Origin: Aquirufa aurantiipilula
Lineage (GTDB): Bacteria; Bacteroidota; Bacteroidia; Cytophagales; Spirosomataceae
DNA length: 64,000 nt
NCBI RefSeq assembly: GCF_019923745.1
Contig: NZ_JAANOG010000003.1
Location: 298,913-362,912 of the forward strand
Direction of reading: 5' to 3'
Shown here: piece after piece, positions 18,285 to 26,041 of the stretch
Layout of the letters: each line of letters begins with the position of its first letter
Position numbering within the stretch: the stretch's first letter is position 1
Translations under genes and position numbers: made by a program
Notes under the pieces: generated by a model
Told to the model about the DNA's origin: nothing
Seen by the model: only the letters and a program-made list of their open reading frames with translations
Databases searched by the model: none

Positions 18285-19706
18285 TTATGCTAAATTTTCA
18301 GCTACATCCAAGGCCTTTTTCAGCGCAGCTAATTTGTTGTGTATCTCTTGCATTTCACTGGCTACTACGGATTTAGCTACCACACCCATCCCTGCTTGAT
18401 AAAACAAGGTATTTCCTTTACTTAAAAAGGTTCGAATAGCGATGGCATGATTAAAATTGCCTTCAAAATCCATAAAACCGATGGCACCTCCATAAATATG
18501 GCGGTTGGTTGGTTCCAAACGATTGATAATCGTCATGGCATTGTGCTTAGGTGCTCCACTCAACGTTCCTGCAGGAAAGGTATCAGCAACCATTTGCAAA
18601 GGATTTACTCCTTTTTGCAAGGTTCCTGTCACCTTAGACACTAAATGTATCACATGAGAAAAGAATTGCACTTCTTTAAAAGTCTCTACTTTCACATTAT
18701 CTGCACTTCTACTCAAATCGTTTCTGGCCAAATCCACCAACATCACATGTTCAGCTGATTCTTTAGGATCTGCGATTAGAGCTTGTGCAAGCTCTGCATC
18801 CCGCGCATCATCCCCTGTACGTCTGAATGTTCCAGCAATGGGGTGAATTTCTGCCAAATCATGATCTATTTTAATTTGTTTCTCAGGCGAAGCTCCAAAA
18901 ATTCGGTATTGTTCATAATCAAAAAAGAACAAATAGGGGGAAGGATTTACTGAACGCAATGCACGATAAACCTGAAAATCATCTCCTGTAAAATTCTGAC
19001 TAAACCTTCTGGAAGGCACAATTTGAAATACATCCCCACGTAAACAATGCTTGATGCAAGTCTTGACAATCTCTTCCGTTTGAGCTTCCGTTAAATTACT
19101 TTGTTCATCACCCACGCGCTTAAATGCCTCTAAGGTATAATGTGGCATCTCTAAATGATAGGCTACAGCATCCAAATTAGGCTTTTCTCCTTCCAAATAA
19201 CTGTGAGCATACCAAGTCATTTGGTTATTGAAATGGTTCAATGCCACCACATAGCGATACACATAATAGCGAATGGAAGGAATAGCTGTTTCTGGATTTT
19301 TATCCTGTATCTGAATATCTTCAAAATAGGTGACCGCATCGTAACTGATGTGACCAAACAGTCCATTGGACATGGGCGAATCTCCCGCCTCCTTTTGATA
19401 TACAAAACGTGAGGAAAAACGTTGTAGGACCTTCACGGCATCCTTTGGATTTTCTAATCGGAAGGTTTCAACTGTTCCGTCAGGAAAAGTCTGTGTGACT
19501 TGCTGCTGATCCAAAACAAAACTAGCAACAGGATCAAAAGCTATATGAGAAAAACCATGTTCACGACCGTGGTAATCAGCACTTTCTAAGATGACAGAAT
19601 TTTTATAATTTTTTCTGATTTTCAAGAAAATACCAATGGGTGTTAACGTGTCTGCTAACAAGGTCTTCCTAGTGGTATGAATGGTAAATGTATTTGAACT
19701 GGACAT
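18285..19706 (-). CDS. trpE: Anthranilate synthase component I
   Basis: Makes anthranilate from chorismate and ammonia, the committed step to tryptophan. About 473 residues. The feedback site is visible as SVILESADY near the N-terminus and NPSPYLFFF, so inhibition by tryptophan is expected. Catalytic segments include DVFQIVPSRRF, HPIAGTFRRTGDD, LVDLARNDLSR and AGTLSGAPKHNAM. The start is placed at the ATG at 19706; the longer frame from 19787 would run through the attenuator hairpin and has no conserved sequence. First structural gene of the operon, controlled by the leader at 19723-19846. Confidence 0.97.
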   Translation of the reverse strand: MSSSNTFTIHTTRKTLLADTLTPIGIFLKIRKNYKNSVILESADYHGREHGFSHIAFDPVASFVLDQQQVTQTFPDGTVETFRLENPKDAVKVLQRFSSRFVYQKEAGDSPMSNGLFGHISYDAVTYFEDIQIQDKNPETAIPSIRYYVYRYVVALNHFNNQMTWYAHSYLEGEKPNLDAVAYHLEMPHYTLEAFKRVGDEQSNLTEAQTEEIVKTCIKHCLRGDVFQIVPSRRFSQNFTGDDFQVYRALRSVNPSPYLFFFDYEQYRIFGASPEKQIKIDHDLAEIHPIAGTFRRTGDDARDAELAQALIADPKESAEHVMLVDLARNDLSRSADNVKVETFKEVQFFSHVIHLVSKVTGTLQKGVNPLQMVADTFPAGTLSGAPKHNAMTIINRLEPTNRHIYGGAIGFMDFEGNFNHAIAIRTFLSKGNTLFYQAGMGVVAKSVVASEMQEIHNKLAALKKALDVAENLA

Positions 19707-19722
19707 GAGGCTATCGGCAAAA

Positions 19723-19758
19723 TTAAAATAAAAAGGCTTACTGGGAACAGCAAGCCTT
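19723..19758 (-). terminator. trp operon attenuator (terminator hairpin)
   Basis: On the minus strand AAGGCTTGCTG (19758-19748), loop TTCC, CAGTAAGCCTT (19743-19733) form an 11-base-pair stem with one G-U pair, followed by TTTATTTT. It ends 17 bases before the trpE ATG. The upstream segment CCTTGAACAG (19799-19790) can pair either with CAAGG at the leader-peptide end (19813-19809) or with TCAAGG/CTGTTC of this stem, giving the exclusive structures of a classical attenuator. Confidence 0.9.
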
Positions 19759-19804
19759 GAGTAAAACATATCATATACACACAGCAAAACTGTTCAAGGA
19801 AATT

Positions 19805-19846
19805 TTAGCCTTGCCACCAGTTTTTGTTGTATGTTGTTTTAGTCAT
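19805..19846 (-). CDS. trpL: trp leader peptide with tandem Trp codons
   Basis: A 13-codon frame, ATG at 19846-19844 to TAA at 19807-19805, encoding MTKTTYNKNWWQG. Two adjacent TGG codons lie at 19819-19814, immediately before the first attenuator pairing segment. The start is about 12 bases after the predicted transcription start. A ribosome stalled at the Trp codons would cover CAAGG (19813-19809), freeing CCTTGAACAG to pair with the terminator's 5' arm and let transcription continue. With ample tryptophan the terminator forms. Confidence 0.9.
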   Translation of the reverse strand: MTKTTYNKNWWQG

Positions 19847-19864
19847 TTCTATAATAATTTGATG

Positions 19865-19894
19865 CAAATGTAATCTGAAATATGGTAAATCAAA
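19865..19894 (-). promoter_or_regulatory. Promoter of the trp operon
   Basis: On the minus strand TTTG (19894-19891), 18 bases, TACATTTG (19872-19865). Predicted start near 19858, just upstream of the leader-peptide ATG at 19846. Confidence 0.8.
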
Positions 19895-19911
19895 ATTTCA
19901 AGATAAAAAAA

Positions 19912-20304
19912 CTAGGCATTCCTTTCTACTAAATCCCATAAATTGCCATATAAATCAGCAAAAACGGCCACTTTTCCATATTCCTCAACACTGGCTTCTC
20001 GGATTATTTGAACACCCTTTTGTACTAAATTTTGATAATCTCGGTCAAAATCTTCCGTATGTAAAAACAAGAAAACTCTTCCGCCAGTTTGATTGCCTAC
20101 GCGGGATTTCTGCTCTTCATTTGCTGCTTTTGCTAACAACAATTGACAAGAACCCTCTCCCACAGGTGTAACAACTACCCAGCGTTTTGTCGGACTCATA
20201 ACGGTGTCTTCCAACAATTCAAAACCTAGCTTTTGTGTATAAAAAGCGATGGCCTCATCATAATCATCCACCACTAGAGAAATTTGTGCAATTCGTTGAT
20301 TCAT
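19912..20304 (-). CDS. VOC (glyoxalase/bleomycin-resistance fold) family protein
   Basis: A 130-residue vicinal-oxygen-chelate protein, built from paired beta-alpha-beta-beta-beta units: IAQISLVVDDYDEAIAFYTQKLGFELLED at the start and VAVFADLYGNLWDLVE at the end, where metal-ligand residues normally lie. The substrate cannot be told; relatives include glyoxalase I, dioxygenases and antibiotic-binding proteins. The start is set at the ATG at 20304, four bases after the purB stop; the longer frame overlaps purB. The tight spacing suggests co-transcription with purB. Confidence 0.85.
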   Translation of the reverse strand: MNQRIAQISLVVDDYDEAIAFYTQKLGFELLEDTVMSPTKRWVVVTPVGEGSCQLLLAKAANEEQKSRVGNQTGGRVFLFLHTEDFDRDYQNLVQKGVQIIREASVEEYGKVAVFADLYGNLWDLVERNA

Positions 20305-20308
20305 GCGC

Positions 20309-21673
20309 TTAGTTTTCGTCTCTTCCCACAAAATTAAATGGAGATATCAATAACAATTCAGCCTTTATTGCTTCTGAAACAGCTAATCCCTGAATAAATT
20401 GTTGAAATACGGCTTGATCTATCTTTCCATGATGACGTGTCAATTCTTTTAAAGCTTCATAGGGTTTTGGATAAGACTCTCGACGTAAAACGGTTTGAAT
20501 CGCTTCAGCTATAACCACCCAATTTTCTTCTAAATCTTGGTGAATCTTAGCTTCATTAAGCTCCAATTTACCCAAACCTCTTTGAAGCGAAGTCAAGGAA
20601 ATAAGGATGTGTGCCAATGGCGTTCCAACATTTCTAAGAACAGTAGAATCCGTCAAATCTCTTTGCAAGCGAGAAATAGGCAATTTGGCAGATAAAAATT
20701 CCAATAAAGCATTAGCAATAGCTAAGTTTCCTTCCGCATTTTCAAAATCGATAGGATTCACCTTGTGGGGCATGGCAGAAGAACCGATTTCACCAGCTTT
20801 GATTTTTTGTTTGAAATAACCCATGGAAACATAAGACCAAATATCTCGAGCCAAATCTACTAGGATGGTATTTAAACGCTTTAATCCATCAAAATAGGCA
20901 GCTAAATTATCGTAATGCTCAATTTGAGTGGTGTATTTACTACGCTGAATCCCCAATTTATTTTCCAATAAATTAGCTCCAAATTCCGGCCAATGAATCT
21001 CAGGAAATGCTACATGATGTGCATTAAAATTACCTGTGGCTCCTCCAAACTTTCCAGTAAAAGGGACTTGAGCCAAAAGCTCCAATTGTCTTTCTAGGCG
21101 TTCTACAAATACCTGAATTTCCTTACCCAAACGAGTAGGAGAAGCGGGTTGTCCATGGGTGTGTGCCAACATAGGAATATCCTTCCAGGCCTTCGCTACG
21201 AGAGCCAATTGCTCTTTCACTTGTAAATATGCAGGTAAAATGACAGCACGATGAGCCTCCAATATGGAAACAGGAATCGCCGTATTATTAATATCTTGAG
21301 ACGTTAAGCCAAAGTGAATAAATTCCAGGTAGTCCGTTAAATCTCCAAATTCACTAAATCCAGCTATCTTATCTTTAATGAAGTATTCAACTGCTTTGAC
21401 ATCGTGATTGGTTTCTTTTTCTTTTTCTTTAATCCAAAGTGCATCTTGCTCAGAAAAGTTTTGGTATAAACCGCGCAAAGCAGGAATGGCTGCCGCAGGA
21501 AAACTAGCCAATGGAGCCAATGGAATTTCGCATAAAGCAATGAAATATTCGATTTCCACTCGAACACGGTATTGAATTAATCCAAATTCTGAAAAATAAG
21601 GAGATAAGACTTCCGTTTGTTTGCGATAACGTCCATCAACGGGAGAGATAGCACTTAAGCGATTTAATTCCAT
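20309..21673 (-). CDS. purB: Adenylosuccinate lyase
   Basis: Catalyses two steps of purine synthesis (SAICAR to AICAR, and adenylosuccinate to AMP) by removing fumarate. About 454 residues. The start MELNRLSAISPVDGRYRKQ is family-typical and is encoded from the ATG at 21673; a TTG seven codons upstream lies in a TACCTTTG promoter element (21699-21692) and is rejected. The fumarase-superfamily signature GSSAMPHKVNPIDFENAEGN is intact, as are HTHGQPASPTRLGKE and the DLTDSTVLRNVG segment. It probably shares its transcript with the VOC gene downstream. Confidence 0.97.
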   Translation of the reverse strand: MELNRLSAISPVDGRYRKQTEVLSPYFSEFGLIQYRVRVEIEYFIALCEIPLAPLASFPAAAIPALRGLYQNFSEQDALWIKEKEKETNHDVKAVEYFIKDKIAGFSEFGDLTDYLEFIHFGLTSQDINNTAIPVSILEAHRAVILPAYLQVKEQLALVAKAWKDIPMLAHTHGQPASPTRLGKEIQVFVERLERQLELLAQVPFTGKFGGATGNFNAHHVAFPEIHWPEFGANLLENKLGIQRSKYTTQIEHYDNLAAYFDGLKRLNTILVDLARDIWSYVSMGYFKQKIKAGEIGSSAMPHKVNPIDFENAEGNLAIANALLEFLSAKLPISRLQRDLTDSTVLRNVGTPLAHILISLTSLQRGLGKLELNEAKIHQDLEENWVVIAEAIQTVLRRESYPKPYEALKELTRHHGKIDQAVFQQFIQGLAVSEAIKAELLLISPFNFVGRDEN

Positions 21674-21793
21674 GGTATTTTTTGTAAAGCGCAAAGGTAC
21701 GAAAATGTGCGTAAAACCTGATTATACTAAAACAATTGGGCACATGATTCCCCAAAAGAAATATAAATTGTAACTTGAAAACAAAAATAAAGC

Positions 21794-22822
21794 ATGTTAA
21801 GCCCTAGATACCTTTCCTTATTACTGGCCTTTGTGATTGCTGGGGTATGTACCTCTTTTCTTTCTTTTTTGCCCAATACCGATTTCACCATACTTTTTGT
21901 CTGCTTTATAAGTGCCTTTATCTTTGGAAGTGCCGTTATTTATTTTGCTTTAGACAACCTCGTGTTTAAAGAAGTCAATAAATTATACGACCGCATCAAA
22001 CAGATTAAAAAGAAGAATTTTTCTGTTATTCCCCGCAAACAATTAATCGAAAAAGAGAATCCCATTGAGTTATTAAAGGAGGAATTAAACTCCTATGTGA
22101 CGACCAAGGAAGATGAGGTTAAAGAATTAAAGAAAGCGGCTAAGTACCGCCAAGAATTCTTAGCGGATGTTTCACATGAATTAAAAACACCCATTTTTGC
22201 AGCCCAAGGTTTTGTTCATACTCTGCTGGATAATCCTGAAGAGGACCCTGAAATCAGAAAACGATTTTTAGAAAAAGCAGCAAAGAGTTTGGATGGGCTA
22301 GATATCTTGGTAAAAGATTTATTAACAGTATCTCAAATAGAAACAGGAGCGATCAAAATTGACAAAAGAGCACTCGATTTAAAACCATTGGTCATTGAGA
22401 TATTTGAACAATTAGAAGCCAAGGCTAAAGCTAAAAACATCGAATTGAAATTGATTGGCCACCATGGCCCAGTGTTAGTCAAAGCTGACTATCAGCGAAT
22501 TAGCCAAGTATTGGTGAATTTAATAGATAACGGAATCAAATATGGCCATCAAGACGGCAAAGTAACGGTTCATTTAGAAGAGAAGAAAAAGGCATTTTTA
22601 ATCATGGTCAAGGATAATGGACCAGGCATACCTGCAGAACATTTACCCCGCTTGTTCGAAAGGTTCTATCGGGTAGATAAAAGTAGGGCTAAAATGAGTG
22701 GAGGTTCCGGCTTAGGATTATCCATTGTAAAACATATCATCCAAGCCCACAATAGTAAGATTGCCGTATTTTCCAAAGTAGACAAAGGAACCTCCTTTCA
22801 ATTTAAATTGGATAAGGCTTAA
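21794..22822 (+). CDS. Sensor histidine kinase (PhoR-like)
   Basis: A 342-residue membrane kinase. Two hydrophobic segments (about residues 7-26 and 31-52) enclose almost no periplasmic loop. A linker follows, then the HisKA domain with FLADVSHELKTP (phospho-His at about 128), and the ATPase domain with N box NLIDNGIKYG, G1 DNGPGIP, F box LFERFYRVD and G2 GGSGLGLSIVKHI. The short extracytoplasmic loop argues for sensing at the membrane or through a partner rather than a soluble ligand. No response regulator is adjacent, so it is an orphan kinase in this window. Similarity in style to PhoR is noted but not enough to assign phosphate sensing. Confidence 0.92.
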   Translation: MLSPRYLSLLLAFVIAGVCTSFLSFLPNTDFTILFVCFISAFIFGSAVIYFALDNLVFKEVNKLYDRIKQIKKKNFSVIPRKQLIEKENPIELLKEELNSYVTTKEDEVKELKKAAKYRQEFLADVSHELKTPIFAAQGFVHTLLDNPEEDPEIRKRFLEKAAKSLDGLDILVKDLLTVSQIETGAIKIDKRALDLKPLVIEIFEQLEAKAKAKNIELKLIGHHGPVLVKADYQRISQVLVNLIDNGIKYGHQDGKVTVHLEEKKKAFLIMVKDNGPGIPAEHLPRLFERFYRVDKSRAKMSGGSGLGLSIVKHIIQAHNSKIAVFSKVDKGTSFQFKLDKA

Positions 22823-22831
22823 AAAAAACCT

Positions 22832-22864
22832 AACGCTGTCAAGGTTTAAAACCTTGACAGCGTT
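22832..22864. repeat. Palindromic dispersed repeat, copy 2
   Basis: AACGCTGTCAAGGTTT (22832-22847), one A, then an exact 16-base reverse complement (22849-22864). The left arm is identical to the element at 9491. It begins ten bases after the kinase stop codon, but the nearest T-run is several bases beyond the stem. Confidence 0.9.
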
Positions 22865-22920
22865 GGCGGTTTAACATTTTTTTCTCCCCTTTTGTTTCTA
22901 TATTTCAATCACTTACTTGA

Positions 22921-22958
22921 TAAAAAAATCGGGCTCAGGTTTAAACCTGAGCCCGATT
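22921..22958 (-). terminator. Terminator of prfA (perfect 32-base palindrome)
   Basis: AATCGGGCTCAGGTTT (22927-22942) is followed immediately by its exact reverse complement (22943-22958). On the minus strand the stem runs straight into a T-run (22927-22922). It lies 22 bases beyond the prfA stop. The central AGGTTT/AAACCT resembles the repeats at 9491 and 22832. Confidence 0.85.
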
Positions 22959-22980
22959 CATTTTAAAATAATCAACTCTT

Positions 22981-24051
22981 TTACATCGAGCCTTCTTTCA
23001 ATCGCTCTGCGTTTTCTGCAATTCGCAATTGTTCAATAAATTCAGCGATTTCGCCATCCATTACCACTGGTAAATTATACACTGTTAAACCAATGCGGTG
23101 ATCCGTAACACGACCTTGGGGGTAATTATAAGTTCTGATTTTATCTGATCTATCTCCAGATCCAACCATGGATTTTCTATTTCCAGCTATTTCAGCATTT
23201 CTTTTCTCTAACTCAATCTCATATAATCTAGAACGCAACACCGTCATGGCCTTGTCAAAGTTCTTAATTTGAGATCTTTCATCTTGACATTGTACCACCA
23301 AACCCGATGGAATGTGCGTTACACGTACAGCAGAGTAGGTCGTGTTGACCGACTGACCACCTGCACCAGAAGAACAGAATGTATCTTTACGAATATCATT
23401 CATATTAATTTGAACATCTACTTCATCCGCTTCAGGCATCACCGCTACGGTGGCGGCTGATGTGTGAATTCTTCCAGCAGATTCCGTTGCGGGAACACGT
23501 TGTACACGATGAACCCCTGATTCAAATTTCAATTTGGCGTAAACATCCTCACCTTGAACAGAAACAATAATCTCTTTAAAGCCTCCAGCTGTACCTTCTG
23601 TAAAATCCATGATTTGGAATGTCCAACCCATCTTTTCTGCATATCGCTGATACATACGAAACAAATCACCAGCAAAAATGGATGCCTCATCCCCACCTGT
23701 ACCACCACGAATTTCCAAAATACAGTCTTTTGAATCATTTGGATCTTTAGGAATTAACATTTCCTTAAGTTCCTCTTGCATTTCCTTTTCTTGAGGAACT
23801 AAAGTTTCCAATTCCGCTTTTGCCATATCTCTAAAATCCTCATCCTTCTCTGTGGCAATAACATCTTTAGCTTCTTCAATGGATTTCAATAAATTTTGAT
23901 AGGCCATATATTGATCTACAATCTTCTGTAAATCCTTGTATTCTTTACTTAAAGTTTTGAATTTCTTTAAATCAGAAACGATCTCAGGCATGGCAATTTG
24001 TTGCTCTACCTCTAAAAATCTTTCCCTAATAGCCTCCAGCTGCTCCAACAT
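22981..24051 (-). CDS. prfA: Peptide chain release factor 1
   Basis: Terminates translation at UAA and UAG. At 356 residues it is full length. The peptidyl-hydrolysis motif GGQ is in [18 protein letters not shown] (about residue 230), and the class I release factor signature is in [18 protein letters not shown]. The [22 protein letters not shown] segment of domain 4 is present. In many bacteria prfA is followed by the gene for the methyltransferase PrmC; that gene is not here. A minus-strand TATCTTTG (24087-24080) about 30 bases upstream is the likely -7 element, divergent from the lipoprotein promoter. Confidence 0.97.
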   Translation of the reverse strand: MLEQLEAIRERFLEVEQQIAMPEIVSDLKKFKTLSKEYKDLQKIVDQYMAYQNLLKSIEEAKDVIATEKDEDFRDMAKAELETLVPQEKEMQEELKEMLIPKDPNDSKDCILEIRGGTGGDEASIFAGDLFRMYQRYAEKMGWTFQIMDFTEGTAGGFKEIIVSVQGEDVYAKLKFESGVHRVQRVPATESAGRIHTSAATVAVMPEADEVDVQINMNDIRKDTFCSSGAGGQSVNTTYSAVRVTHIPSGLVVQCQDERSQIKNFDKAMTVLRSRLYEIELEKRNAEIAGNRKSMVGSGDRSDKIRTYNYPQGRVTDHRIGLTVYNLPVVMDGEIAEFIEQLRIAENAERLKEGSM

Positions 24052-24100
24052 ACTCGTATAATATTTTTAAAATTCCCCGCAAAGATAACAATTAAATTCA

Positions 24101-24131
24101 TTGCCCTTTCTGCTTGGATGGAATACCTTTG
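24101..24131 (+). promoter_or_regulatory. Promoter of the small lipoprotein gene
   Basis: TTG (24101-24103), 20 bases, TACCTTTG (24124-24131), 18 bases before the ATG at 24149. The TTG is the -33 box, so it is not a start codon. Confidence 0.7.
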
Positions 24132-24148
24132 CACATCAAATCAATCCC

Positions 24149-24634
24149 ATGAAAAAATCGCTTGTTTTAACTTGCCTTGTTTTAAGTATCCTTTCTCTTC
24201 AATCTTGTGATTTCTCAAAACGCATCGATACCACGGCAGCGGTTAAGGAAATGAAAAGTCGACAAGTAAAGCGAATTCTTCCCCAAGACATTACCAACAA
24301 AGCCGACACCTGGGGACAAGAAGTTCAAGCGATGATTGAAAGCCCTTCAAATAAATTGAGTTTAGATAGTATCGCTAAGCAATTTCAAATTAGAATACAG
24401 TCAGGCAAAGCCATTAATTTGAAACAACAAAACAAGGATAAAAAGATTCAAGAAGTCTTGGACGCCTTAGAATACAGTTTATCCATGAACCAAGAAATTC
24501 CTCCTAGTATTCAGAAAAACACTTCAGGAGATAGCTTGTTCTATATTTTTATCCATAAGAAACAAGATGTCATTTTATTGGGATTCAGTAAATCTCAAAT
24601 AGTCTTGAACATAGATAAACCCTTGATTAAGTAG
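24149..24634 (+). CDS. Small lipoprotein of unknown function
   Basis: A 161-residue protein beginning MKKSLVLTCLVLSILSLQSC, a lipoprotein signal with the acylated Cys at 20. The mature part is polar and probably mostly helical, with no recognised domain. The start is set at the ATG at 24149, since the longer frame begins with a TTG inside the promoter. Its stop overlaps the stop of the convergent DUF2520 gene by eight bases, so no separate terminator is possible between them. Function unknown. Confidence 0.75.
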   Translation: MKKSLVLTCLVLSILSLQSCDFSKRIDTTAAVKEMKSRQVKRILPQDITNKADTWGQEVQAMIESPSNKLSLDSIAKQFQIRIQSGKAINLKQQNKDKKIQEVLDALEYSLSMNQEIPPSIQKNTSGDSLFYIFIHKKQDVILLGFSKSQIVLNIDKPLIK

Positions 24635-25412
24635 TTTTCAAAATCTGCTGAACCATATTTCGGTATACTTCTTGAAGTTCTACAGTCGACAAAAAGCCTT
24701 GCTGCTCAAACATTAAGCGACCATCTTGTAAAGCATTAGCTTCAATTTGATTGGAAACTGGTAAATTTTTGAAATACGACTGAACATAATTTTGTATCAA
24801 TCCTTGAAGTAAGGACGTATCTAATTCGATGGAATGAAGCAAACGACTAGCCTCTGCCCAAAGTTGCTGGGTAAATACGCCAGCCAAAAGCATGGACAGA
24901 TAAATTTTCTTTCTTTCCTCGCCATTCACTAAATACATGGCATCTGTAATGTCACGAGCTAATTGAACTAGCACTTGTTCCGTTTCCTCCACCATCACTT
25001 CTAAACAAATAGGCATGTGACCCAAATTGATTTTTCTCCCACTTTGCAAATGTTGCACCGGGAAGAAAATCGCTATTTGATTGGTACTTTCTCTGGCAGG
25101 GTCATACCAAATAGAAGCTTCGGCCAGTAAGACCGTTCCTGATACCAATAATAAAGTAGCGTATTTCGGGAGAATTAATTCCTTTAGAACAGTTGGGTAT
25201 GCTATATCAGGTATACAGAAAAAGAAGACCGACGATTTCGATTCCGAAAAATCCAAATGCTCCTGCACTTTGGCATTGTATAAATAACTAACTACATCTT
25301 TGGCTTTAGCAGGGTCTCGACTAAAAACTTCTTGTACACTATGACCTGCGTTTTCAAGAGCCTGAGATAAATGCCAGGCCACGTGACCAGAACCAATAAA
25401 CGAAATATTCAT
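24627..25412 (-). CDS. Rossmann-fold protein with DUF2520 domain
   Basis: A 261-residue protein with an N-terminal NAD(P)-binding Rossmann unit (MNISFIGSGHVAWHLSQALENAGHSVQEVFSRD, glycines of GSGHVA at residues 7-12) and a C-terminal helical domain of the DUF2520 type, as in proteins related to 6-phosphogluconate-dehydrogenase-like or F420-dependent reductases. The substrate is unknown. It is two bases downstream of the HNH nuclease gene and is probably translated from the same message, though no functional link is evident. Confidence 0.82.
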   Translation of the reverse strand: MNISFIGSGHVAWHLSQALENAGHSVQEVFSRDPAKAKDVVSYLYNAKVQEHLDFSESKSSVFFFCIPDIAYPTVLKELILPKYATLLLVSGTVLLAEASIWYDPARESTNQIAIFFPVQHLQSGRKINLGHMPICLEVMVEETEQVLVQLARDITDAMYLVNGEERKKIYLSMLLAGVFTQQLWAEASRLLHSIELDTSLLQGLIQNYVQSYFKNLPVSNQIEANALQDGRLMFEQQGFLSTVELQEVYRNMVQQILKTT

Positions 25413-25414
25413 GC

Positions 25415-25930
25415 TTAAACGATTTGCTCCATTTTAGATCCGACAAATGGAATCCATTGTTGATCCAAAATTCCAGAAAAATTACGCAAAAACATAACAA
25501 AGGAAGGTTTAAATGGTCGCCTCTTCAAAGTCATCCCCGCCTCTTCAGGGGTATGATCTCCTTTTTTAGAATTACAATATTTACAAGCCGTAGTTAAATT
25601 ATCCCAAGAGGTCCGACCTTGTCTGGATTTTGGCATCACATGATCTAAGGTTAAATGATCCTTGGATCCACAATATTGGCACATATTATCATCCCGCTTG
25701 AAAATATTTTGTCGACTTAACATCACTCCTTTGTAAGGAAAATAAACATATCGATTCAATCGAATCACCGATGGGAATGGGAAAGTCTGTGAAATTGAAT
25801 GAAGTTTTTCGGTGGTTGATTCTGCCACTAATTCCGCCTTATTAAGATAGACCAATAGAAAGGCCTTCGGCATGGAACAGATGGTTAATGCACTATAATC
25901 TTGGTTTAAAACTAAAACTTTCCGACTCAT
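25415..25930 (-). CDS. HNH endonuclease family protein
   Basis: A 171-residue protein whose C-terminal half holds an HNH nuclease domain: two Cys pairs (MCQYCGS and CKYCNSKKG) that would bind a structural metal, the catalytic-type DHVMPKSRQG with its His, and the TSWDNLTTAC Asn. The N-terminal half (VLVLNQDYSALTICSMPKAFLLVYLNKAELV) is conserved in a widespread Bacteroidota subfamily of stand-alone HNH proteins. It is not next to a restriction methylase or a toxin-immunity pair, so a housekeeping or repair role is as plausible as defence. Confidence 0.87.
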   Translation of the reverse strand: MSRKVLVLNQDYSALTICSMPKAFLLVYLNKAELVAESTTEKLHSISQTFPFPSVIRLNRYVYFPYKGVMLSRQNIFKRDDNMCQYCGSKDHLTLDHVMPKSRQGRTSWDNLTTACKYCNSKKGDHTPEEAGMTLKRRPFKPSFVMFLRNFSGILDQQWIPFVGSKMEQIV

Positions 25931-26041
25931 AGGACAAAAGATTAAAGGTGAATACTCTCCTACACATCCCTTGTCTTTAAAGTTAAGAAAAAAACTCTTT
26001 GAAGCAATATTTTGTAGATTTGTAAAAAATTAAATTTTATT

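Noticed and set aside
19707..19787. Longer start of trpE
   Set aside because: The extension runs through the attenuator hairpin and T-run and has no conserved residues; the ATG at 19706 fits the family.
25415..25930. HNH nuclease as part of a defence island
   Set aside because: Neighbours are housekeeping or metabolic genes and the subfamily is widespread; nothing supports a restriction or toxin system.
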